A stretch of 6,883 bases of DNA from the NCBI GenBank assembly GCA_013815535.1, contig JACDGC010000199.1, positions 1 through 6,883 on the forward strand, written 5' to 3'. Below are positions 1 through 5,890 of the stretch, one piece after another. Source of the stretch: Ktedonobacterales bacterium (lineage in GTDB: Bacteria > Chloroflexota > Ktedonobacteria > Ktedonobacterales > JACDGC01). The position numbers and the translations under genes were made by a program. The notes under the pieces were generated by a model, which saw only the letters and a program-made list of their open reading frames with translations, had not been told where the DNA came from and made no database searches. The stretch's first letter is position 1; each line of letters starts with the position of its first letter.

Positions 1-577
1 AGGGGGTATAGGTCGGAAAGGGGGTTGGTGGTGCGTGCCCTGGCACCGTTGTCGATGTCGCGGGATAGGTGGAGGTCGGGGGATAGGTCGACGTGGGAGG
101 ATAGGTGGAGGTAGGGGGATAAGTAACGGTCGGAACGGCGGCGGTGATTGGCTGGGATGGATGCATTGTCAGCGCCAAAACGGAGCATAAGAGCACGATC
201 AAGACTCCCCCACCCGCCAATGCCAGCACCAGCATCCGACGCCGTGATGTGATGTTTGGTGGCGGGGGTGGGGCTAAGCGTGCCCCCGAGAGATCCGCCA
301 TCCCCCCCGCTGCGGGTCGATAGGGCGAGGAGGGGGTTTGTTGGGTTGGCACATCATAGGGTTCAAGCCAGGGGCGCGAGGGCTCGTGCCCCCCGGTGGC
401 ATCCCATTGGCGGGGCGGTTGTTGCGAGGATGGGCTGCCATCGCGCCAGGCTGGCCCTGATGGGCCTCCCGGGGTGGCTGGATTGCCCGGGTTTGCTTGC
501 GGGTCCCACGGCTGAGACGGCTGTGTCTGCTGCGACGGGTCCTCATCGTCGTGCCAAGGTTGTCGTGGTGGTTGCAT
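1..577 (-). CDS. Unrecognised Pro/Trp-rich single-pass membrane protein, N-terminal part (C-terminus outside window)
   Basis: I read this frame directly; it stays open from an ATG at 577 to the left edge (192 complete codons). An AAGGAACGG-like Shine-Dalgarno lies about 10 bases before the ATG. Residues 1-114 are rich in Pro, Gln, Ser and Gly, look disordered, and carry five spaced tryptophans (8, 24, 44, 58, 70), each with an acidic residue within two positions. After a basic SRRR stretch comes one hydrophobic helix at about 115-136 (starting MLVLALAGGG), so by the positive-inside rule the N-terminus is cytoplasmic. Past the helix the chain is Pro/Thr-rich, with TYPPTS repeated at about 153-171, resembling an extracellular stalk. 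No enzyme or binding domain is visible; a functional domain may lie beyond the window edge. It is divergent from the oxidoreductase at 846. Confident as a gene, function unknown. Confidence 0.8.
   Translation of the reverse strand, partial: MQPPRQPWHDDEDPSQQTQPSQPWDPQANPGNPATPGGPSGPAWRDGSPSSQQPPRQWDATGGHEPSRPWLEPYDVPTQQTPSSPYRPAAGGMADLSGARLAPPPPPNITSRRRMLVLALAGGGVLIVLLCSVLALTMHPSQPITAAVPTVTYPPTSTYPPTSTYPPTSTYPATSTTVPGHAPPTPFPTYTP
63..116 (-). repeat. Three tandem 18-bp units encoding a TYPPTS-type stalk repeat
   Basis: Units begin GGATAGGT at 63, 81 and 99, followed by a degenerate GGATAAGT at 117. On the minus strand they encode PPTSTY-like hexapeptides just outside the predicted membrane helix. 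The middle copy differs at several bases but still encodes the same residues (P, T, S, T, Y), consistent with selection on the protein rather than a very recent expansion. Confidence 0.8.
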
Positions 578-765
578 ACGAGTAGTCCGTTCCTTGAGGT
601 CGTGTTGGGATGATGAGATAGGATGCGTGCAAATACTCTAACGCACGGTAGGCTCTAGGATAACACAGGTGATCACGCGGCCACACTTTTTTATATTCAC
701 AGCGGAAAATGTGGGCGTGACAACTGCTATTTCCTGGCGGAAGAGACAGGCGCTCCCTGGTATAG

Positions 766-776
766 TTGCAGTGCAA
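766..776. promoter_or_regulatory. Short palindrome TTGCA-G-TGCAA overlapping the putative -35
   Basis: A perfect 5-bp inverted repeat with one central base covers the candidate -35 element. A repressor site in this position would block transcription, but the arms are short and chance is a real alternative. Confidence 0.25.
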
Positions 777-795
777 GATTGCCCGCTACTATACT
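766..795 (+). promoter_or_regulatory. Candidate sigma70-type promoter for the oxidoreductase at 846
   Basis: TATACT at 790-795 matches the -10 consensus at five of six positions. TTGCAG at 766-771 is a weak -35 with an 18-base spacer. This predicts a leader of about 45 bases. The same -10 hexamer and spacing occur in the better promoter at 3329-3358. A second -10-like TATAGT at 761-766 has no good -35. Confidence 0.4.
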
Positions 796-845
796 CTATG
801 AAATGCCACACGACGAGAGGTTTTTGTTCACAAAAGGAGCAGATC

Positions 846-1775
846 ATGCGCTTGGGTTTACAAGTCAGCAACTTCAACTGGCCAGGAGGCCCCACCACCT
901 TGGGGGCAGATCTCGCCAACATCGCGCGGCGCGCGGAGGCGGCAGGCTTCGACAGTTTTTGGGTGATGGATCATTTCTTTCAATTGGGTGAGGTGCGCAA
1001 CGGCGTCACCGATCAAAATATGCTCGAAGCCTACACCACTCTGGGCTATGTCGCTGGGGTGACGAGCACCATGCAACTTGGCACGATGGTGACGGGCGTC
1101 ACCTATCGCGAGCCCGCGTTGCTGGTCAAGGAAGTCACGACCTTGGATGTGCTCTCGGGCGGGCGGGCCTATCTGGGCATCGGCGCGGCATGGTTCGAGG
1201 AAGAGCATCGCTCGCTTGGGGTGAGCTTTCCCTCCACCAAGGAGCGCTTCGAGCGGCTGGAAGAGGCGCTGCAAATCGCGCATCAGATGTGGCAAGATGG
1301 GGGCGTCTTTGACCAAGGGCAACCCTTTGAAGGTAAGCATTATCACTTGGGGCGGACGTTGAACGTGCCCCAGGCGTTGCAGCGCCCCCACCCGCCCATC
1401 CTCATCGGCGGCACAGGCGAGCAAAAGACGTTGCGCATGGTGGCGCAATATGCCGACGCTTGCAACCTCTTTGCCCGCATGGGTGATGATGTGCTGCAAC
1501 ACAAGTTGGATGTGCTGCGCGGCCATTGTGAAAAACTCGGACGCCCCTATGAAGCCATCGAAAAGACCGCGCTGGCGCAGGTGACGATCTCGACGGATGG
1601 GGCGAATGGCACGATGATCGTGCCGCAGACGCTGGAGTTCTTTCAGCACATGGCCGACATGGGGTTTGACCACATGTTGGTCAGCATGCGCAATGTCGCC
1701 GACCCCACTGCTTTTGAGGTGTGGGCGACCGATCTCGCCCCGGCCATTCATGCCATCGCGGTGGCGGGGCGCTAG
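846..1775 (+). CDS. LLM-class (luciferase-like) oxidoreductase, probably F420-dependent, Rv1855c-like group
   Basis: A 309-residue soluble TIM-barrel oxidoreductase of the bacterial luciferase-like superfamily, the usual length for the family. The ATG at 846 is chosen because AAAAGGAGC ends five bases before it and because the family begins at this MRLGLQV strand; the frame is open further upstream, but that stretch has no family similarity. Visible features are MRLGLQVSNFNWPGG (1-15), FWVMDHFFQ (38-46), LGIGAAWFEEEH (110-121) and the loop PHPPILIGGTGE (181-192), which in this superfamily lies near the flavin or deazaflavin phosphate. The overall pattern matches the TIGR03560 group, named as probable F420-dependent. 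Coenzyme F420 use is inferred from family; FMN is the alternative. Substrate unknown. The stop codon overlaps that of the convergent FAD oxidase, so it is likely transcribed alone. Confidence 0.9.
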   Translation: MRLGLQVSNFNWPGGPTTLGADLANIARRAEAAGFDSFWVMDHFFQLGEVRNGVTDQNMLEAYTTLGYVAGVTSTMQLGTMVTGVTYREPALLVKEVTTLDVLSGGRAYLGIGAAWFEEEHRSLGVSFPSTKERFERLEEALQIAHQMWQDGGVFDQGQPFEGKHYHLGRTLNVPQALQRPHPPILIGGTGEQKTLRMVAQYADACNLFARMGDDVLQHKLDVLRGHCEKLGRPYEAIEKTALAQVTISTDGANGTMIVPQTLEFFQHMADMGFDHMLVSMRNVADPTAFEVWATDLAPAIHAIAVAGR

Positions 1776-3250
1776 GCCGGGCCACCGAAGCGACCGGGGT
1801 TGAGGACCTCTAGCGGGTCGAAGCGCCCTTTGAGGGCACGCAACAGGTCGACGCCCTCTGGGTCGGCACCCCAGATGGGCAGGTGCGCCCGCAATTCGGG
1901 GGCGCAACCCAGGACGGTGGCGTTGCGCCAGATGCGCGCCAGCGCGGATTGCAGGCCCATCAGCGACGCGGCGAAGGCGGTGCGGTCTTCCGCCCCCGCC
2001 GCGTCGCGCGCGCCCATGACACGCAGCCACACTTGGCCCGTGGCGGCGTCGCCCATCCAGGCCAACCGCAGATCGTGTTCCGCGCCAATGGTGTGGGCCA
2101 GTTCGATCACTTTAGCCAGCTCAGATGGCAGCACCCCTACCTTGATGACCGCTTCCGTGGGCAAGAGATCCGCTGTGGCGGGTAGTTCATTCAAGGCTGC
2201 CCACACGGGCAACCCGGCGGCGCGGCTCAGCAGCAAGGGCCGCCGTTCGCTATACTTCATGATGAAGCTATAGACCGTCAGCGCCTGCCGTCGCAGGGTT
2301 TGCTGATCGCTCGCCAGCCTGACCAGCAACAGTGGATGCGCCGCTGGTTGCAGTTGGTCTGCTCCCTCTGCCGTCAGTCCCCGGTCAGCGGCCAGCACGC
2401 CTGGCCCACACACTGTCAGCGCGGCGGGGAAGAGTTCGGCGGCTTCGAGATCTTCCAGCAACTCCCAGATGATGCTAACATCCTCGAACGAGGCAACGAC
2501 GGTCGCTTCGGCCTCGGAAATGGGGGCGGTGCGGAGTGTCGCCTGAATGATGACCCCTAGGGTGCCCAATGATCCCACATAGAGCTTATTCAAATCGTAA
2601 CCGAGGGTGTGATAGAGCATGTTGCGCGCGACCTCGCCACCCGTGTGCATCAGCACCCCATCGCTGCGCGCGATGACGAGATTGGTGATGAGATCGCGCA
2701 CGTTGCCATAGCGCCCACGGCGGAGGCCCACTGTGCCCGTTGCCAGCCTGCCACCCACGGTGGCATGCGCCCCCATTGGGCCGTCGAGCGCGACGAATTG
2801 CCCCTGGGTGGCTAACGTGGCGTTGAGAGCGGCGACAGTGCAGCCCGCCTGCACCGTCACTTCGTGGTCAGCGGGGGTGTGGGTGAGCACCGTGTTGAGC
2901 CGTTCCAGCGAGATCACCGCATCAACCCGCCGCAGCGGATAGCCGATGCCCATCTGGGTGCCACCCCCCCAGGGTGCCACCGCCGCGCCCAGTTCACCCG
3001 CCAGGGCCAGCAAGCTCGCCAATTGGCTTGGCGTGCCTGGCAGCGCCACCAGGCTGGGGAGCTGATCTTCCACCATGTAATTTGCCGTGCGGGTGCCCAC
3101 CAGCAGCGCGTCGCTCCCCACCAAGGCGGTGCTCCGTGCGATCAAGCTCGCCAGTGTTTCGGGCGAAAGGGATGACGGCTGCTCAGGTGTGGTCACAACT
3201 AGTTGGTGCTCGCTTTCTTGCTGGGTGGGCGCGGTGCGGCATCCACGCAA
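1772..3250 (-). CDS. GlcE-like FAD-binding (PCMH/VAO family) oxidase subunit
   Basis: A cytoplasmic flavoprotein of up to 492 residues. Numbered from a TTG at 3250, the FAD_binding_4/PCMH domain spans about 62-242: PWGGGTQMGIG (94-104, the pyrophosphate loop), VTVQAGCTV (131-139), VGGRLATGTVGLRRGRYG (165-182), and GYDLNKLYVGSLGTLGVI (217-234). The C-terminus ends FDPLEVLNPGRF (477-488), typical of the FAD-linked oxidase C-terminal domain. It most resembles the glycolate oxidase subunit GlcE; other FAD-linked hydroxyacid oxidases are alternatives. No glcD or glcF lies beside it, so its partner and substrate are unknown. The start is uncertain: no in-frame ATG exists near the N-terminus, so translation begins at TTG 3250 or GTG 3196 (474 residues, VTTPEQ). 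Neither has a strong Shine-Dalgarno; both leave the FAD domain whole. Confidence 0.88.
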   Translation of the reverse strand: MRGCRTAPTQQESEHQLVVTTPEQPSSLSPETLASLIARSTALVGSDALLVGTRTANYMVEDQLPSLVALPGTPSQLASLLALAGELGAAVAPWGGGTQMGIGYPLRRVDAVISLERLNTVLTHTPADHEVTVQAGCTVAALNATLATQGQFVALDGPMGAHATVGGRLATGTVGLRRGRYGNVRDLITNLVIARSDGVLMHTGGEVARNMLYHTLGYDLNKLYVGSLGTLGVIIQATLRTAPISEAEATVVASFEDVSIIWELLEDLEAAELFPAALTVCGPGVLAADRGLTAEGADQLQPAAHPLLLVRLASDQQTLRRQALTVYSFIMKYSERRPLLLSRAAGLPVWAALNELPATADLLPTEAVIKVGVLPSELAKVIELAHTIGAEHDLRLAWMGDAATGQVWLRVMGARDAAGAEDRTAFAASLMGLQSALARIWRNATVLGCAPELRAHLPIWGADPEGVDLLRALKGRFDPLEVLNPGRFGGPA

Positions 3251-3267
3251 CAGTCACTCTCACTCAT
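3199..3267 (-). other. Possible 22-codon upstream reading frame ending just before the GTG start of the FAD oxidase
   Basis: The only ATG in the leader of the FAD oxidase (3265-3267) opens a different frame, MSESDCCVDAAP..., that stops at TAG 3199-3201, two bases before the GTG candidate start at 3196. If translated it could couple translation to the GTG. No Shine-Dalgarno is evident before its ATG, so it may be chance. Confidence 0.2.
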
Positions 3268-3271
3268 TGTC

Positions 3272-3294
3272 GCACACCGTGCATGGGGGTGTGC
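3272..3294. promoter_or_regulatory. 7-bp perfect inverted repeat GCACACC-N9-GGTGTGC between divergent genes
   Basis: The arms at 3272-3278 and 3288-3294 pair perfectly around a 9-base centre. The repeat lies 22 bases upstream of the TTG start of the minus-strand oxidase and about 35 bases upstream of the -35 of the plus-strand gene. It could be an operator serving one or both genes, or a hairpin in the oxidase leader. No T-run follows on either strand, so it is not a rho-independent terminator. Confidence 0.4.
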
Positions 3295-3328
3295 AGGTGA
3301 GGGAAAGAGGGGCTATTCGGCCCGCGAT

Positions 3329-3358
3329 TTGACAGGTTCGCGCTGCCCTCCATATACT
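3329..3358 (+). promoter_or_regulatory. Strong sigma70-type promoter for the 3404 gene and probably purC
   Basis: A perfect TTGACA at 3329-3334 is followed after 18 bases by TATACT at 3353-3358, a five-of-six -10 match. Transcription would start near 3365, giving a leader of about 40 bases before the ATG at 3404. It is the best promoter in the window. Confidence 0.75.
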
Positions 3359-3403
3359 AGATCGACGTAGTGTAACACATAATTGAGGAACTATATAGAG
3401 AAG

Positions 3404-4861
3404 ATGAGTACACCAGGGAATAAGCGTGATGCCAGGCGCGAGGCGCGTTTGGCCGCGATGCAGGCCCGCCAGGCCGAGCGTCAAATCCCCACCGATGACG
3501 ATGAGGCATTGGTCGACGAAACCAACCCGGCTGAGCAACCAGACGCGCCAATGAGCGCCACGCTGGCCGCCGGAGCGCCCGTGATGGCTCAGCAATCCAT
3601 TCCAGCGGAATTGGATGCGGTCCCCTTCGTGCCCGACGCCACCCCCCCCACGCCGGAAGTGGAAGTGGCCAGCGCCATGACGGACGCTGCCGTCAGCGAA
3701 ACCGCTGACCCCGCCGCTGACCAGCCTATCCCGGCCTTCACTGCCCCCGCAGCGGAAGCACCCGCCAGCGTGCCCCAACCAGAGGTGGTCGCCCCAACCC
3801 CCGTGCGGGTCACCGCTCCGCCACCAGCGCGCCCCACCCCAGCCGCGCCCAAGGCGCCCACCCAGCCCAGCATTGCCGGCGCGGGCACGCCCAGCAAACC
3901 CCCGACGCGCCCGCTCGGTGGCGCTGGTGCGCAAGCATCTGCCAGCAAATCGCCCACCCGCCCCACGACCACCACGGCGAAGCCCGTTGGGGGGGGCAAA
4001 ACGCCAACACGCCCGACCCTCAGCGGCAGCGGTGCCACGCGTGCCACGACCCCCGCCAGCACCACCAAGGTGCCGAGCCGCCCGTTGGCGGCGGCCAGTG
4101 CAGCCACAGCAGCGGCGGCGGCCACACGCGGCGCGGCACGCCCCACGCCCGCGCAGGAAGCCGAGGAGCGCTACGTCACCAAGCGCGACCTCCGGCGCGA
4201 TGCGCGCAAAGCGGAACTCGCCCGCGTGCAGACGTTGCGCCGCCAGCGCATCCAGGCGGCTAAGCGGCGGGTGTTGCTCATCCGCGCGGCGATCATCGGG
4301 GGGATCATCATCGTCGCGCTGCTGCTTGGGTTGCTCATCCATAACCTCACAGCACCCGTCGCCCCCGCGCATACGCTCCCGGTGGGGCCGAATGGCTATG
4401 TCTATGGTTCCAACATCTCGTGTGGCAGCGAGATGGTCGCCACCCACTACCACGCCAACGTGCAGATTGTGGTGGATGGCAAGGTGCAGCCGATTCCAGC
4501 GGACGTAGGCATCCCCAGCAGCGATTGTCTCTATTGGCTGCACACGCACGATGCCACAGGGGTCATCCACATCGAAGCGCCCGCCGACCAAGCGAAACGG
4601 GCCTTCTATCTGGGCGACTTGCTGGCCATCTGGCATAAAACGCCGAGCAACACCATCGCTGCGGGTCCGCCCGAACTGAACGCGAACTATTTCTTTGGCA
4701 AACCCATCAACAAGCAACATCCGTTGACGGTGTATGTCGATGGCAAGGTGTATACGGGGGACCCCGACCAGATCGTGCTGAAAGCGCACGAAAATGTCTG
4801 GCTGGAATATGGCACCCCCCAGGTGACGCCAAAGAACTACGTCTGGTCAGACGGCCTGTAA
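3404..4861 (+). CDS. Membrane-anchored protein with disordered N-terminal region and His-rich external domain, function unknown
   Basis: 485 residues from ATG 3404; a purine-rich GAGGAA lies 13 bases before it. An in-frame TTG at 3383 would add seven residues but overlaps that purine-rich site. Residues 7-27 form a basic helix. About 28-250 is low-complexity Pro/Ala/Thr with four KxP(T/S)RP motifs. A second basic helix (257-289) leads into one membrane helix (about 290-312), so the N-terminus is cytoplasmic and 317-485 is outside. The external domain has Cys340 and Cys375, a possible disulfide, and histidines at 348, 350 (THYH), 380, 382 (HTHD), 389 (VIHIE), 411, 439 and 462, suggesting metal binding. 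I recall similar uncharacterised HYH...WLHTHD domains in other bacteria and archaea but cannot name a family. Co-transcription with purC, 14 bases downstream, is likely. Confidence 0.88.
   Translation: MSTPGNKRDARREARLAAMQARQAERQIPTDDDEALVDETNPAEQPDAPMSATLAAGAPVMAQQSIPAELDAVPFVPDATPPTPEVEVASAMTDAAVSETADPAADQPIPAFTAPAAEAPASVPQPEVVAPTPVRVTAPPPARPTPAAPKAPTQPSIAGAGTPSKPPTRPLGGAGAQASASKSPTRPTTTTAKPVGGGKTPTRPTLSGSGATRATTPASTTKVPSRPLAAASAATAAAAATRGAARPTPAQEAEERYVTKRDLRRDARKAELARVQTLRRQRIQAAKRRVLLIRAAIIGGIIIVALLLGLLIHNLTAPVAPAHTLPVGPNGYVYGSNISCGSEMVATHYHANVQIVVDGKVQPIPADVGIPSSDCLYWLHTHDATGVIHIEAPADQAKRAFYLGDLLAIWHKTPSNTIAAGPPELNANYFFGKPINKQHPLTVYVDGKVYTGDPDQIVLKAHENVWLEYGTPQVTPKNYVWSDGL
3896..4084 (+). 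repeat. Four spaced KxP(T/S)RP peptide motifs in the disordered linker
   Basis: KPPTRP, KSPTRP, KTPTRP and KVPSRP begin at residues 165, 182, 199 and 222 of the 3404 protein, at spacings of 17, 17 and 23 residues. The surrounding Gly/Ala/Ser/Thr sequence is not conserved between units. Confidence 0.75.
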
Positions 4862-4875
4862 AGGGAGAAACCAGC

Positions 4876-5772
4876 ATGTCGACGCTGTTGACCATCGATC
4901 TGCCTTTGCCGAAGTTTGGCAGCGGCAAGGTGCGCGAGACCTTTGATGTGGGTGACCAACTGCTGATGGTGGCGACTGATCGCCTTTCGGCCTTCGACGT
5001 GATCATGCGCGAGGGTATCCCGCACAAGGGTGAGGTGCTGACCCGCCTTTCGGCCTTTTGGTTTGGCCAGACGCGCGAAATCATCCCCAACCATCTCATC
5101 AGCATCGATCCGGCGGCGTTTCCCGCCGCCGTCGCGGCGCAGCGCGGCGAATTGGCCGGACGGACGATGCTGGTGCACAAAGCCCAGCGCATCGACTTTG
5201 AATGTGTGGTGCGCGGCTATCTGGCTGGCTCGGGCTGGAAAGATTATCGCGCGACGGGGGCAGTCAGTGGGGTGCCGCTCCCCAGCGGCTTGCGGCTGGC
5301 TGATCGGCTGCCAGAGCCCATCTTTACCCCCGCTACCAAGGCGGCAACGGGGCACGATGAAAACTGCACGCTGGACGTGATGGAAAACGCCATCGGCATC
5401 GATCTGGCCCAGAGCTTGCGCGATGCCAGCTTGGCCCTCTATCAGTTCGCGGCGGATCTCGCCATCGACCGGGGCATCATCATCGCGGATACTAAGTTCG
5501 AGTTTGGTCTGCTCGACGGGCAGGTGATCGTCATCGATGAGCTGCTCACTCCTGATTCTTCGCGCTTCTGGGCGGCAGGGGAATACGCGCCGGGTCGTTC
5601 CCCCGCCAGCTTCGACAAGCAGTTCGTCCGCGACTGGCTCGAAACCCAGACCTGGGATAAATCGCCGCCCCCGCCCACTTTGCCCCCCGAGGTCATCGCG
5701 GGCACGGCCCAGCGCTATCAGGAAGCGTATGAATGGCTCACTGGCGACACTTTCACCCCCATGGGCCACTGA
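4876..5772 (+). CDS. purC: Phosphoribosylaminoimidazole-succinocarboxamide synthase (SAICAR synthetase)
   Basis: A cytoplasmic enzyme of de novo purine synthesis: ATP, CAIR and L-aspartate give SAICAR, ADP and phosphate. At 298 residues it belongs to the longer form of the family (E. coli PurC is about 237). Motifs in order: GKVRETFDV (17-25, nucleotide-binding start), ATDRLSAFDV (33-42), VVRGYLAGSGW (111-121, family signature 1), LPEPIFTPATKA (145-156) followed by GHDE (159-162) (signature 2), DTKFEFG (205-211) and DELLTPDSSRFW (221-232). No key motif is missing. AGGGAG at 4862-4867 sits eight bases before the ATG. It follows the His-rich membrane protein by 14 bases with no promoter between, so it probably uses the promoter at 3329. 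No other pur gene is in the window. Confidence 0.97.
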   Translation: MSTLLTIDLPLPKFGSGKVRETFDVGDQLLMVATDRLSAFDVIMREGIPHKGEVLTRLSAFWFGQTREIIPNHLISIDPAAFPAAVAAQRGELAGRTMLVHKAQRIDFECVVRGYLAGSGWKDYRATGAVSGVPLPSGLRLADRLPEPIFTPATKAATGHDENCTLDVMENAIGIDLAQSLRDASLALYQFAADLAIDRGIIIADTKFEFGLLDGQVIVIDELLTPDSSRFWAAGEYAPGRSPASFDKQFVRDWLETQTWDKSPPPPTLPPEVIAGTAQRYQEAYEWLTGDTFTPMGH

Positions 5773-5819
5773 TATCGGGGGACGCGTGGGCACCCGCGCC
5801 CGCCGCGCATCGTGTGCTG

Positions 5820-5828
5820 TGATACGAT
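5820..5828 (+). promoter_or_regulatory. Weak candidate extended -10 upstream of the FHA-PrsW gene
   Basis: TGATACGAT fits the TGn-TAnnAT pattern of an extended -10 element in the 118-base gap after purC. No -35 is seen. The gap also shows no rho-independent terminator, so read-through from purC is equally possible. Confidence 0.25.
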
Positions 5829-5890
5829 ATCTAGGCAGCGCGAACGTGGCATAGGGCCAGGCGGCGCATGGTGAAACGGGGCGTGAGGGC

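Noticed and set aside
669..676. 8-bp palindrome GTGATCAC in the divergent region
   Set aside because: An 8-bp palindrome is expected by chance about every 256 positions, and it lacks the spaced arms of a CRP/FNR site.
690..723. Minus-strand TTGTCA and TATAAA as a promoter for the 577 gene
   Set aside because: The hexamers are good, but the 22-base spacer is too long for a usual sigma70 promoter; I see no clear promoter for this gene.
669..845. Upstream extension of the luciferase-like oxidoreductase to an ATG at 669
   Set aside because: The added 59 residues show no family similarity, cover the likely promoter, and the ATG at 846 has a good Shine-Dalgarno and the family's conserved N-terminal strand.
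858..2030. Open minus-strand frame of 390 codons
   Set aside because: It runs antisense through the luciferase-like oxidoreductase and overlaps the FAD oxidase on the same strand in another frame; no domain is seen.
3989..3996. Run of eight G in the 3404 gene as a phase-variation switch
   Set aside because: The frame is intact, the run encodes part of a Gly-rich linker, and one G8 tract in a GC-rich gene is weak evidence; it is more relevant as a possible sequencing-error site.
3260..4789. Long open frame (509 codons) on the minus strand
   Set aside because: It is antisense to the 3404 gene, is Gly/Arg/His-rich without any family pattern, and covers the strong TTGACA/TATACT promoter. Such frames arise from GC-rich third positions of the real gene.
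5773..5815. GC-rich inverted repeat after purC as a terminator
   Set aside because: The CGC-GT-GGG / CCC-GCG pairing leaves a two-base loop and has no T-run.
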